DNA of 64,000 nucleotides from Cellulomonas gelida (GTDB lineage Bacteria > Actinomycetota > Actinomycetes > Actinomycetales > Cellulomonadaceae). The position numbers were made by a program, and so were the translations under genes. The notes beneath the pieces were generated by a model that was not told where the DNA came from, did not search any database, and saw only the letters and a list, made by a program, of their open reading frames with translations. The stretch spans positions 62,001 to 126,000 of the forward strand of contig NZ_BJLQ01000007.1 in NCBI RefSeq assembly GCF_006538725.1, read 5' to 3'. The first letter of the stretch is position 1, and every line of letters starts with the position of its first letter. This document shows, piece by piece, positions 56,264 through 64,000 of this stretch.

Positions 56264-57097
56264 TCAGCCGACGAAGTCGAACGTGTCCGGGTCGGGACCG
56301 GTCCGGTGGCCGCGGTCGAGGGCGCCCAGCGCCGCGACGTCCTCGGGCGAGAGCTCGAAGTCGAACAGCGCGAAGTTCTCCTCGACGCGCGAGCGCGTCA
56401 CGGACTTCGGGAACACGATGTCCCCGCGCTGCACGTGCCAGCGCAGCACCACCTGCGCCGGGGTGCGGCCCGTCGCCTGCGCGATCCGCTGGACCACCGG
56501 GTCGTCGAGCACCTCGCCCTTCGCGATCGGCGACCACGCCTCGGTGGCGATGCCGTGCGCGGCGTCCGCCGCCCGCACCGCCTCGTTGGTCAGGTACGGG
56601 TGCACCTCGATCTGGTTCACCGCGGGGACCACGGTCGTCTCCGCCAGGAGGCGGTTGAGGTGGTTGACCTGGAAGTTCGACACACCGATCGCCCGCGCCC
56701 GGCCCGAGGCGTAGATCTCCTCGAGCGCGCGCCACCGCGCGACGAAGTCGCTCGCCGTCGGCAGCGGCCAGTGGATGAGGAACAGGTCGACGTGGTCCGA
56801 GCCGAGGGCCTCGAGCGAGCGCTCGAACGAGGCCAGAGCGTCGTCGTGCGTGAGGAAGCTGTTGTTGAGCTTGCTGGTCACGAACACCTCGTCGCGCGCC
56901 AGGCCGCTGGCCGCGAGCGCGTCGCCCACGCCCTTCTCGTTGCCGTAGCCCTGCGCGGTGTCGATGTGCCGGTACCCGACCTCGAACGCCGTCAGGACCG
57001 CGTCCTTCGTCTCGTCGGGCGGGATCTGGAACGTCCCGAAGCCGAGCTGCGGGATCGTCACACCGTTGTTGAGAGCGATCGTGGGGACGGACGTCAT
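56264..57097 (-). CDS. Aldo/keto reductase
   Basis: 277 residues, ATG with AGGAGGAACG upstream. NADPH-dependent carbonyl reductase: LGFGTFQIPPDET, GYRHIDTAQGYGNEKGVG (catalytic Asp/Tyr), FVTSKLNN (catalytic Lys) and HVDLFLIHWPLP (catalytic His) form the tetrad. NQIEVHPYL and FPKSVTRSRVEENF bind NADPH. Typical of AKR5 2,5-diketo-gluconate reductase-like enzymes. Substrate unknown. Confidence 0.95.
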   Translation of the reverse strand: MTSVPTIALNNGVTIPQLGFGTFQIPPDETKDAVLTAFEVGYRHIDTAQGYGNEKGVGDALAASGLARDEVFVTSKLNNSFLTHDDALASFERSLEALGSDHVDLFLIHWPLPTASDFVARWRALEEIYASGRARAIGVSNFQVNHLNRLLAETTVVPAVNQIEVHPYLTNEAVRAADAAHGIATEAWSPIAKGEVLDDPVVQRIAQATGRTPAQVVLRWHVQRGDIVFPKSVTRSRVEENFALFDFELSPEDVAALGALDRGHRTGPDPDTFDFVG

Positions 57098-57170
57098 CGT
57101 TCCTCCTGTGCTGATGCGGTGCGCCCAGTCTCACCCGGATCCCGCCCGGATTCCCGACGAGCGCCCGCGC

Positions 57171-58652
57171 TCACGCGGACAGGTGGGTGACCTGCGGCCA
57201 GACCTGGTCCCATGGCCTCGTCGGCCCGTCGCACACGAAGAGCGGAGCCTGCGACGCCTCGTTGTCGACACCCGTGGCGACCGGGGCCACGCGGGTGCAG
57301 CCGCGCATCCACGAAGGCGCCCGCGGGTAGCCCGTCAGGACGACCGTGCGCTCGTCGTCGGGCGGCGGGCCCCAGGCGGCGAACCCGTTGTGGCCGCTGG
57401 CCACCCGAACGTCGGACGGCAGCACGCGCACGTGCTCGAGCGCACCCGCGTCGCCGTAGCTGGCGGTCAGCACCAGCCCGGCGTCGTGCTCGTCGACGAC
57501 CTCGGCGACGCGCGCGGAGAACACGTCCCAGCCGATCATCTCGACCTGGTCCTCCCCCAGCGCCGCCCACGGCGAGCCCGCGAACGTGCCCACCGGCAGC
57601 ACGGGCAGCGCCGCGGGCAGCGCGATAAGGCTCGCGGCCGCCGCGATCGCGCCCAGCCGCGCGGTGCGTCGGGCCGGCCGCGTGGCCGCGAGCGCGCACA
57701 CGCCCGCGGCGACGAGCGCCGGGTACAGGCCCGCGAGGTAGTACGCCTTGCCGCCCGTCAGGAGGAAGACGACGACGAGCAGCACGTACGCCCACGCGAC
57801 GGGCCGCGCCCACCGCCACGCGCGCTCCCGCAGCAGGCGCACGAGCCCGATCACCCAGACCACCGTCACCACGGGGTTGAGCAGCACGAGCGAGAGCCCG
57901 ACGAACTCCAGCCGTCCCCCGAGCGTCAGGTACTCGTCGCGGATGTCCGCCGCGAGCTCGAGCTGCGGCCAGCCGTGCTGCGCCTGCCACAGCAGGTTCG
58001 GCAGCCACAGCACGAGCGCGATCCCGGCGCCCGCCCACGCCCACGGCGAGCGCGCGTGGTGGCGGGTCTCGCGCGTCGCCACCACTGCGACCGCGAGCGC
58101 GAGGAGCAGGAACGCCACCAGGTGCTTGTTCTCGAGCCCCGCCCCCGCCACCAGGCCGACGACGAGCCACCCGCGCGGGTCGTCGCGCCGCAGCGTCGCG
58201 AGCGTGAGCCAGACGACGAGCGCCCAGAACAGCGTGTCCGTCGTCGTCGTCGACAGCATGTGCCCGGAGACCAGCGTCACCACACCGGTCGCGACCAGCA
58301 CCGCCGTCACCGTCTGCTCGACGCGCGCCCCGCCCAGCTCGCGGGCCGTCAGCGCCGCGACCAGCACGAGCGCCCCGACGACGAGCGCAGGCACCACGTG
58401 CAGCGCCCACACGCTGCCGGGCGCGGCCTCGTCGGCCAGGCGCGCGAGCAGCGGCGTGAGCGGAGGCTGGTCCGGGTAGCCCCACGCGAGCCGGTGCCCC
58501 GCGGCGACGAAGTACAGCTCGTCCCGGTGCGCCCCGTACCGCCCCGCGAAGGCGAGCAGCACGACGACGAGCCCGCCGACGACCGCAAGCAGGGGCCGCC
58601 ACGCGATCGGCTTCGGCCCGTCGACGTCCGTCTCCTCCTTTATCCGCATCAT
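57171..58652 (-). CDS. GT39/PMT-type membrane glycosyltransferase (ArnT-like)
   Basis: 493 residues from the tandem ATGs at 58652/58649, overlapping the 54-aa gene's stop. About ten membrane helices. The first loop carries the acidic catalytic motif HRDELYFVAAGHRLAWGYPD and PPLTPLLARLAD, as in dolichyl/undecaprenyl-phosphate sugar transferases. LLTGGKAYYLAGLYPALVAA is another family loop. The C-terminal 110 residues are extracytoplasmic. It should transfer a sugar from a polyprenyl-phosphate donor to a surface acceptor. Confidence 0.88.
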   Translation of the reverse strand: MMRIKEETDVDGPKPIAWRPLLAVVGGLVVVLLAFAGRYGAHRDELYFVAAGHRLAWGYPDQPPLTPLLARLADEAAPGSVWALHVVPALVVGALVLVAALTARELGGARVEQTVTAVLVATGVVTLVSGHMLSTTTTDTLFWALVVWLTLATLRRDDPRGWLVVGLVAGAGLENKHLVAFLLLALAVAVVATRETRHHARSPWAWAGAGIALVLWLPNLLWQAQHGWPQLELAADIRDEYLTLGGRLEFVGLSLVLLNPVVTVVWVIGLVRLLRERAWRWARPVAWAYVLLVVVFLLTGGKAYYLAGLYPALVAAGVCALAATRPARRTARLGAIAAAASLIALPAALPVLPVGTFAGSPWAALGEDQVEMIGWDVFSARVAEVVDEHDAGLVLTASYGDAGALEHVRVLPSDVRVASGHNGFAAWGPPPDDERTVVLTGYPRAPSWMRGCTRVAPVATGVDNEASQAPLFVCDGPTRPWDQVWPQVTHLSA

Positions 58653-58813
58653 CCGACGAACGTCGCAGCCGCCGCGGCCAGCAGGGGAGAAGCGACGACG
58701 ACGCCCGCTGCGTCGCGAACCGCACCGAGGCACGCGACGACTGGGAGGGCGCACACCGCCGCCAGCAGGACGAGCACGCCGGCGCGGATGTCGTCGGGCG
58801 GGCGTTCGGCCAT
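58649..58813 (-). CDS. 54-residue membrane protein upstream of GT39
   Basis: ATG at 58813 with GGAGGG five bases upstream; the stop overlaps the GT39 start codons. The product begins MAERPPDDIRAG, then has two hydrophobic stretches (VLVLLAAVCALPVVACLG and VVVASPLLAAAAATFVG) separated by AVRDAAG. Coupling to the glycosyltransferase suggests a small accessory or regulatory subunit. No family recognised. Confidence 0.7.
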   Translation of the reverse strand: MAERPPDDIRAGVLVLLAAVCALPVVACLGAVRDAAGVVVASPLLAAAAATFVG

Positions 58814-58888
58814 CGGGCCCTCCGGATGCCGGGTTCGGGTGTCCGCAACTCTAGGAACCGGGCCTAGCGCCTGTCCGGGGTTCCGCGG

Positions 58889-59491
58889 TCATGCGCGACA
58901 TGCGGCGACCTGCTCGACCAGGCGGTAGCGGCCGGCGGTGTGCTCGACCGCCGTCAGGCCGGCTTCCGAGAGGCGCAGGAGCGGGCGACGACGGTGGTGC
59001 TCGCCGTATCGTCGGCCGGCGACGTCGAGCCCGCGCTGCACCAGGCGCCCGAGCCAGGCGGACGACTCGACGTGGTCCGCGAGCAGCACTGCTCCCTGGG
59101 GGTGCACCACACTCGCGGGCTCGCGCAGCACCGCGACCTCGTCCGGCACGCAGCACAGCGCGAAGGTGCAGACCACGGTGTCGAAGTGCGCGTCGGGCCA
59201 CGGCAGGCGCGACGCGTCCGCCTGGACCGCGGTGACGTCGACGCCGAGGTCACGTGCGCGGCCCCGCGCCTCGGCGAGCAGCGCTCCGCTCGAGTCCCAC
59301 ACCACCAGCTCGTACCGGCCCCGGAGGTACGGCAGGTTCGCGCCGGTGCCGGCGGCGACCTCGAGCGTGTGGCCCCGCACGCGCTGCGCGACCCACTCGC
59401 GGGCGGGAGCCAGCAGGCGCGGCTCGATCCAGGCGGTCGCCCGGTCGTACGTCGCCGCCTGCGTGTCCCAGTACGCCTGCCCCTCCACCAC
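58889..59491 (-). CDS. Class I SAM-dependent methyltransferase
   Basis: 200 residues from GTG 59491 (59488 also GTG), chosen because GGGAGGGGAG lies five bases upstream; the longer frame has no such site. Motif I is LEVAAGTGANLPYL; VVWDSSGALL is the acidic strand-2 motif, ADASRLPWPDAHFDTVVC motif II/III and FALCCVPDEVAVLRE post-motif. This is the UbiE/Methyltransf_11 type. Substrate unknown. Confidence 0.9.
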   Translation of the reverse strand: MVEGQAYWDTQAATYDRATAWIEPRLLAPAREWVAQRVRGHTLEVAAGTGANLPYLRGRYELVVWDSSGALLAEARGRARDLGVDVTAVQADASRLPWPDAHFDTVVCTFALCCVPDEVAVLREPASVVHPQGAVLLADHVESSAWLGRLVQRGLDVAGRRYGEHHRRRPLLRLSEAGLTAVEHTAGRYRLVEQVAACRA

Positions 59492-59658
59492 TGCAGCTCC
59501 CCTCCCGCGCCCGGCCAGCCTAGGCGCGGCGTCGGATGGGGCGCCTCGCCGGTACGGCATGCTCACACCATCGGGGCTGTCCGCCCTGATGGCATTCAGG
59601 TCGGCCTGGCGGGAGTGCGTCCGCGAGGACGACCGCGCACTCAAGGGGGACTTCACAC

Positions 59659-60081
59659 GTGAAGCGAACGGCACGCACCGAGGTGGACCAGCCGCTGGGG
59701 CCCGGCTCGACGGGCGAGGGCGTGACCGCGGCGATCGCTGAGCTGGGACCGCCCGAGGCTCTCGCGGCCAGCGTCGAACACCCGAGGACGCTGACCGCAG
59801 ACGACAGGCGTGCGGTGACAGGTGCCGTGGTCACGGCTGTCACGGGCCTGGTGCTGCTGGTGCTGCTGCCGCCGGCTGGGGCGCTGGTCTCCCTGCTCGC
59901 GCTCGCAGTGGGCGTCTGGTTGCGGGTCAGGCGCCCCGACCTGCGTCGCAACGTGTGGTTGGGCGTGGGCGTCGTCCTGGCTGCCGTGGGTGTGGCTGCG
60001 GCTGTGTACTGGTTCGTGCTCGCTCGCGGCAGCTCCACCGAGGTGGTGCCGCACGACCCGGTACCTTCCGCAGTGCCGTAG
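59659..60081 (+). CDS. Small membrane protein with HAAS-like N-terminus
   Basis: 140 residues from GTG 59659 (AAGGGGGA upstream). The N-terminal segment VTAAIAELGPPEALAASV resembles HAAS/DUF1700 domains found before membrane helices in regulatory proteins. Three helices follow (VVTAVTGLVLLVLLPPAGAL; LVSLLALAVGVWLRV; WLGVGVVLAAVGVAAAVYWF), with a short charged tail. It is divergent from the methyltransferase. No function assigned. Confidence 0.75.
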   Translation: MKRTARTEVDQPLGPGSTGEGVTAAIAELGPPEALAASVEHPRTLTADDRRAVTGAVVTAVTGLVLLVLLPPAGALVSLLALAVGVWLRVRRPDLRRNVWLGVGVVLAAVGVAAAVYWFVLARGSSTEVVPHDPVPSAVP

Positions 60082-60238
60082 CGGTCGCGCGCGCGCGTCG
60101 GGCAGCCGGCGTACGGACCGTCCGGCGGCTCCCTCGACGACGAGCATGCGTGTGGAGAGCCGCACTCCCGGAGTCTGCGAGCGACGAGCGTCGGCCCACA
60201 CCCTTGCGGCATGCACGGCCGCTCGCGACACTGCGTCG

Positions 60239-60685
60239 ATGCCGCAGAACCCTCGCCCGCGCGTGCGCGTCGCGCGGGCGGCCGACTCCGACCAGGTCTG
60301 GCCGCTCGCCCGCGACTTCGCGACGTCGCTCGCCCCACGGCGCGAGGCCTTCGAGGCGACGTGGCGGGCCCTGCGCTCGGCCCCGGGCGCGCTGATCGCC
60401 GTCGCCGAGTCCGACGAGGTCGTGGTGGGATACCTGCTCGCCCACCGGCACCTGACGTTCCTCGCCAACGGCCCGGTCGCCTGGGTCGAGGAGGTCATGG
60501 TCGCTGAGCACCGCCGCCGGTCAGGCGTGGGCCGAGACCTCATGCGTCACGCCGAGCAGTGGGGACGCGACAACGGCGCCGCCTACCTCGCGCTCGCGAG
60601 CCGACGAGCAGGCGCGTTCTCCACCGCGCTCGGCTACGAGGAGTCCGCCACCTTCTTCAAGAAGCCCCTGACCGACGCGCCCTAG
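60239..60685 (+). CDS. GNAT-family N-acetyltransferase
   Basis: 148 residues from ATG 60239. GNAT fold: VRVARAADSDQVWPLARDF, VAESDEVVVGYLLAHRHL, then the acetyl-CoA loop VAEHRRRSGVGRDLMRHAEQ (Q/RxxGxG/A) and the C-terminal YLALASRRAGAFSTALGYEE. It ends TFFKKPLTDAP with a TAG stop, unusual in this window. The last 32 bp recur 597 bp downstream at 61249-61280. Substrate unknown. Confidence 0.92.
   Translation: MPQNPRPRVRVARAADSDQVWPLARDFATSLAPRREAFEATWRALRSAPGALIAVAESDEVVVGYLLAHRHLTFLANGPVAWVEEVMVAEHRRRSGVGRDLMRHAEQWGRDNGAAYLALASRRAGAFSTALGYEESATFFKKPLTDAP
60652..60683. repeat. 32-bp direct repeat, copy 1 (GNAT 3' end)
   Basis: The repeat starts CTTCTTCAAGAAGCCC and encodes the last residues of the GNAT protein. 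Copy 2 at 61249-61280 differs at three positions. Confidence 0.9.
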
Positions 60686-60701
60686 CACTACGGTCGGGCC
60701 C

Positions 60702-61268
60702 GTGGAACAGGCGCGCGTGGCGTACACGATCGATGCGCACGTGCGCGATCGCGACGACGCCGCGACGGTCAGTGCCGCGATCTTCGACCTGGTCCGGCCG
60801 GACCTGCGCTGCGTGTCCATCGACGTCTGCAGCGACTACCGCGACGACCAGATGCCCGAGCCGGTGCTCGCGGCGCAGGCGCGACTGACCGCTCTCATCC
60901 GACGACGCCACCCGAAGCGCTCCGATCCAGGCATCAGCCTCTCGCTGACTCCCGACGACCCCGAGTGGGCGGACGCGGAGCTGTACGCACCGTGGTCGAT
61001 CTACGTGTCCGGCTACGTGACGCCGAACGCCTCGAGGGAGTCGATCGTCGGCCTGCACGACTGCGCGTCGTCGATCGTCGTCGAGCTGACCGACGCCGAC
61101 GCCGCCATGCTGCGCGAGCGGGTGGCGCACATCGCTCCGCTGGTCCCGCTCGCGGAGGTCCACCGACGACGACGCGAGAAACGAGAGCGAGCCCGCGCGG
61201 CCCGCAGGGACGAGCGCCACGCACGACTGCGCCGCCTGCTCCACATCTCTTCTTCAAGAAGCCCGTGA
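60702..61268 (+). CDS. Hypothetical protein of unknown family
   Basis: 188 residues from GTG 60702, 16 bp after the GNAT stop. Residues 1-130 look like a compact soluble domain with VAYTIDAHVRDRDDAATVSA, LYAPWSIYVSGYVTPNASRE and SIVVELTDADAAMLRERV. The C-terminal 40 residues are strongly basic (HRRRREKRERARAARRDE), possibly nucleic-acid binding. Its 3' end runs into a degenerate copy of the GNAT tail in another frame, so the natural C-terminus may have been altered by insertion or duplication. I do not recognise it. Confidence 0.65.
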   Translation: MEQARVAYTIDAHVRDRDDAATVSAAIFDLVRPDLRCVSIDVCSDYRDDQMPEPVLAAQARLTALIRRRHPKRSDPGISLSLTPDDPEWADAELYAPWSIYVSGYVTPNASRESIVGLHDCASSIVVELTDADAAMLRERVAHIAPLVPLAEVHRRRREKRERARAARRDERHARLRRLLHISSSRSP

Positions 61269-61280
61269 CAAACGCGCCCT
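61249..61280. repeat. 32-bp direct repeat, copy 2 (GNAT tail remnant)
   Basis: In the frame of the GNAT tail it reads FFKKPVTNAPSL then TGA (61286-61288), against FFKKPLTDAP in the intact gene. It is a remnant of a second GNAT 3' end. Confidence 0.85.
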
Positions 61281-61377
61281 CGTTGTGATGGCCAGGGCCG
61301 GGTGCCAGCTCGTCGGCGCGACGCGCCTGCAGCCGCGTCGACGAGGAGGTGTAGCGCGCGCGACTCCTTCCTCGGGC

Positions 61378-62082
61378 TCAGGGGCGGAAGCGGCCCGTCT
61401 CGTAGGCCCACATCGCGATCTGCACGCGGTTGCGAGCGCCGAGCTTGGTCGTCAGGCCCGTGAGGTGCGTCTTCACGGTGCTCAGGGAGACGTGCAGCTC
61501 CGTCGCGATCTCGGCGTTGGTCAGGCCGCGCGCGACCGTGACCAGGACCTGCTCCTCGCGCGCGGTCAGCGGCTCGAGCGGGTCGCGGCGTGCGGAAGGT
61601 CGGGTCTGCGCGAACGCCGCGAGCAGGCGGACGGTGACGGCCGGGGAGATCAACGCCTCGCCGTCGGCGGCCGCGCGGACGGCCTGCGCGAGCAGCTCGG
61701 GGCCGGCGTCCTTGAGCAGGAACCCACGCGCACCCGCGCGCAGCGCGCCGTGCACGTACTCGTCGAGGTCGAACGTGGTGATGACCACGACCGCGAGCGG
61801 GTCCGTGACGTCGGGTCCGGCGAGCAGGCGCGTCGCGGCCAGGCCGTCGGTCCCCGGCATCCGGATGTCGAGGAGGCACACGTCGGGGCGCAGCTCACGG
61901 GCCAGCCGGACGGCGGCGAGACCGTCGGCGGCCTCGCCGACCACTCGGATGCCGGGCTGGGCGTCGAGGATCATCCGCAGCCCGGTGCGCACGATCTCCT
62001 GGTCGTCGGCGACCAGCACACGCACGTCCGTCCCGGGCGCGCGGTCGCCCGGCCCCCCGCCGCGCTCGTCGTCGGAGGTCAT
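61378..62082 (-). CDS. NarL/FixJ-family response regulator
   Basis: 234 residues from ATG 62082, overlapping the kinase stop (ATGA). Receiver: VLVADDQEIVRTGLRMIL, phospho-acceptor Asp in CLLDIRMPGTDGL, VVITTFDLDEYV and FLLKDAGPELL (Lys). C-terminal LuxR-type HTH: LTAREEQVLVTVARGLTNAE and LHVSLSTVKTHLTGLTTKLG. It forms a two-component system with the upstream kinase and could control the divergent MMPL exporter gene. Confidence 0.95.
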   Translation of the reverse strand: MTSDDERGGGPGDRAPGTDVRVLVADDQEIVRTGLRMILDAQPGIRVVGEAADGLAAVRLARELRPDVCLLDIRMPGTDGLAATRLLAGPDVTDPLAVVVITTFDLDEYVHGALRAGARGFLLKDAGPELLAQAVRAAADGEALISPAVTVRLLAAFAQTRPSARRDPLEPLTAREEQVLVTVARGLTNAEIATELHVSLSTVKTHLTGLTTKLGARNRVQIAMWAYETGRFRP

Positions 62083-63218
62083 GCCCCCACTCCCCGACGC
62101 GGCAGGACGGCCGCCACCACCCAGCCACGAGGCTCCGCGGGCCCCGCGGTCAGCGAGCCGCCCAGCAGCGCCGCCCGCTCGGCCATCCCGACGATCCCGT
62201 ACCCCGTCCCGCGCACAGGCCCCACCGTCTCACCGTCGTCGGCCACCGTGCACCGGACCGCGTCGTCGTCCCCGGTGACGCGCACGACGATCCTCGTGGC
62301 GGCGCGCGCGTGCCGCACCGCGTTGGTGACGGACTCCTGCGCGATCCGGTACACGGCGCCACCCACCGCGGGGCCCAGGTCCTCGAGCCGGCCCGACTGC
62401 TCGACGACCACGCGCGAGTCGGTCGAGGCGAGCGAGGGCACGTCCGCGACGTCGCGGACAGGCGCGAGGGCGGCTTCGTCGGTCCCGCGCAACGCACCGA
62501 CGAGCGTGCGCATCTCGGCGAGCGTGCGGGCACCCTCGCGCTCGATCACCGCGAGGGCCTCACGCGCCGCGGACGGGTCCGTCGCGGCGACGACGCGGCC
62601 CGCCTGCGCACGCACCACGATCGCGGACACGTGGTGGGCGACGGTGTCGTGCAGCTCGCGCGCGAGCTGCTCACGTTCGCGCGACCGCGCGTCCTGCAGC
62701 GCACGCGTGCGCGCCGCGAACCCCAGTCGCACGACGAGGCCCACGACGGCCGGCAGGGTCACGACGAACAGCCCCGCGACCGTCTCGGCCACCGACGTCG
62801 GGTCACGGGTGATGCTCGACACGAACGCCGTGCCGAACACCGCCGACCCGAGCACGATCTGCCGACCGGAGCCCCACCGGTACAGGGCGTAGCCGAGCAC
62901 CAGGACGAACCCCATCGAGCCCAGGCCGACCGACCTCGTCGTCCCCGAGACGCGGACCGCCACCTCCACGACCAGCACGGCGCCGAACGCGACCAGCACG
63001 GCCGCCAACGGGTGGGTCCGGCGCCACAGCAGTGTGCCGGCCAGCAGGACCGTCATCGGCACCGCCGCGAACGGCCACGCGACGTCCTTGCGCAGCGTCA
63101 CCTCCAGGACCGCGGTCACCGTGACCAGCACGACGAGCGCCCAGTCGCGCCACACGCGCACGGGCGGGTCGGGGGCGGGCGGCAGCGCCCACAGTCGTCG
63201 CGCGGCGTCGAGGATCAC
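62079..63218 (-). CDS. HisKA_3-type sensor histidine kinase
   Basis: 379 residues from GTG 63218. TACGCT lies seven bases upstream, so the mRNA may be leaderless; no ribosome site is visible. Several membrane helices (DWALVVLVTVTAVLEVTL; PLAAVLVAFGAVLVVEVAV; GLFVVTLPAVVGLVVRLG) form the sensor. HisKA_3 has EREQLARELHDTVAHHVSAI with the phosphorylated His, and HATPase YRIAQESVTNAVRHA with GTGYGIVGMAERAALLGG. Typical of LiaS/DesK-like kinases paired with NarL regulators, often responding to membrane stress. Confidence 0.94.
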   Translation of the reverse strand: MILDAARRLWALPPAPDPPVRVWRDWALVVLVTVTAVLEVTLRKDVAWPFAAVPMTVLLAGTLLWRRTHPLAAVLVAFGAVLVVEVAVRVSGTTRSVGLGSMGFVLVLGYALYRWGSGRQIVLGSAVFGTAFVSSITRDPTSVAETVAGLFVVTLPAVVGLVVRLGFAARTRALQDARSREREQLARELHDTVAHHVSAIVVRAQAGRVVAATDPSAAREALAVIEREGARTLAEMRTLVGALRGTDEAALAPVRDVADVPSLASTDSRVVVEQSGRLEDLGPAVGGAVYRIAQESVTNAVRHARAATRIVVRVTGDDDAVRCTVADDGETVGPVRGTGYGIVGMAERAALLGGSLTAGPAEPRGWVVAAVLPRRGVGA

Positions 63219-63386
63219 GGCGCCCAGCGTAGGGACGCGGGCCGCGGGCCGGATCGGCCGAAAGGTCAGGCCTGGGCGGCACGTCCGGCCATCGGGCACG
63301 GACCGCGCGGCCGATGTGGCGCACCGGGGCCCGTCACGACGATCGACGGGTCCGATGCTGCCGCCCGTCGTCCCGAGGAGAAACCG

Positions 63387-64000
63387 ATGCTCGCCCAGAT
63401 CCTGTACCGGATCGGCTGGTTCGCCACCCGGCGCCGCTGGGCGGTGATCGGCACGTGGCTGGCGCTCACGGTCGTCGTCGTCGGCGCGGCCGCCGCCTCG
63501 GGCGCGAAGCTCGAGGACGGGTTCACCGCGCCCGGGCTCGACTCCCAGCGCGCCAACGAGCTCGTTGCCGCGTCCGGCGGCGGGCAGGCCGGCATCACCG
63601 CGCAGGTGGTCGTCACCCCCGCGGGCGACGGCACGTTCCGCGACGACGAGGCCGCACGCGCGGCCCTCGCCCGGCTCCAGGCGGACGTGCGCGCACTGCC
63701 GCACGTCCTGGGCACCACCGACCCCGTGGGAGCCCTCACCGGGGCGCAGGACGCCGCGGCGGTCGGCGCCCTGTCACCCGACGGTCGCGTCGCGCAGCTC
63801 CGGGTCCAGTACCCGGGGCTCGACCAGCTCTCCGCCGCCGACCTGACGGCGCTCGAGGCGGTGCCGCACGACCCCGCGCTGCGCGTCGAGATGGGCGGCG
63901 ACCTGTTCTTCGCCTACTCGAGCGCGGACAGCAACGTGGGCGAGCTCGTCGGGATCGTCGCCGCGCTCGTCGTGCTGCTGCTCGCGTTCGGCTCGTTCGT
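63387..64000 (+). CDS. MMPL/RND-family membrane transporter (3' truncated)
   Basis: Starts at ATG 63387 with GAGGAG upstream; the window ends after about 204 codons. First membrane helix RWAVIGTWLALTVVVVGAAA, then a periplasmic domain (LEDGFTAPGLDSQRANELVA; ITAQVVVTPAGDGTFRDDEA) and the beginning of the second helix (LVGIVAALVVLLLAFGSF). This is the start of actinobacterial MMPL exporters, which move lipids or drugs using proton motive force. It is divergent from the two-component system. Confidence 0.92.
   Translation, partial: MLAQILYRIGWFATRRRWAVIGTWLALTVVVVGAAAASGAKLEDGFTAPGLDSQRANELVAASGGGQAGITAQVVVTPAGDGTFRDDEAARAALARLQADVRALPHVLGTTDPVGALTGAQDAAAVGALSPDGRVAQLRVQYPGLDQLSAADLTALEAVPHDPALRVEMGGDLFFAYSSADSNVGELVGIVAALVVLLLAFGSF

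Overview
The window is very GC-rich, densely packed actinobacterial chromosome. The stop codons I checked are almost all TGA, and many genes start with GTG. Several markers place it in or near Cellulomonas: a secreted GH48 cellobiohydrolase laid out like C. fimi CbhB (GH48, three FN3, CBM2), a GH5_8 mannanase with a CBM2, mycothiol synthase, and a Tad pilus locus in mycobacterial gene order. I see no rRNA, tRNA, CRISPR array, insertion sequence or prophage.

Layout. 1-9.8 kb: end of an MrfA-type helicase (+), then the minus-strand Tad pilus cluster (CpaE/Ssd-like, TadA, TadB, TadC, Flp-like pilin, TadE, Rv3654c-like), then a HAD-IB phosphatase (+), a structured intergenic region at the position of the mycobacterial Ms1/MTS2823 RNA, and a Fic-like protein without the catalytic His. 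9.8-20 kb: malic enzyme, OYE-type flavin oxidoreductase, formate/nitrite transporter, a Pro-rich membrane protein, acetyl-CoA synthetase, mannanase and a flavin monooxygenase. 20-31.7 kb: mshD-ppk-Nudix/phosphatase operon, DUF47-Pit phosphate transport pair, a sugar MFS porter, and a MarR-MFS-MarR drug-efflux group. 31.8-37.2 kb: NERD-domain protein, msrB, a GGDEF-EAL protein and a TasA/SipW-type secreted-protein operon. 37.2-45 kb: BBE-type oxidoreductase and a six-gene minus-strand operon of mostly overlapping genes: receiver-PIG-L fusion, ATP-grasp, PHP, processive GT2, 58-aa membrane protein, PAS histidine kinase. 45-52 kb: CE1758/CE1759-type flavin monooxygenase and reductase, M15 lipoprotein, two paralogous PQQ-like beta-propellers, Nudix, and a secreted peptidoglycan-binding-fold protein. 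52-64 kb: GH48 cellulase, GlsB-like protein, aldo/keto reductase, GT39 with a 54-aa membrane partner, methyltransferase, HAAS-like membrane protein, GNAT plus an unknown gene bounded by a 32-bp repeat, a NarL-type two-component pair and the start of an MMPL exporter.

How the parts fit. Surface and extracellular functions dominate: pili, TasA-like fibres, a putative signal-controlled glycan operon, and plant polysaccharide degradation. The strongest candidates for something undescribed are the operon at 38765-45028, in which a phosphorelay receiver is fused to a deacetylase rather than a DNA-binding domain, and the putative Ms1-type RNA at about 8541-8704.
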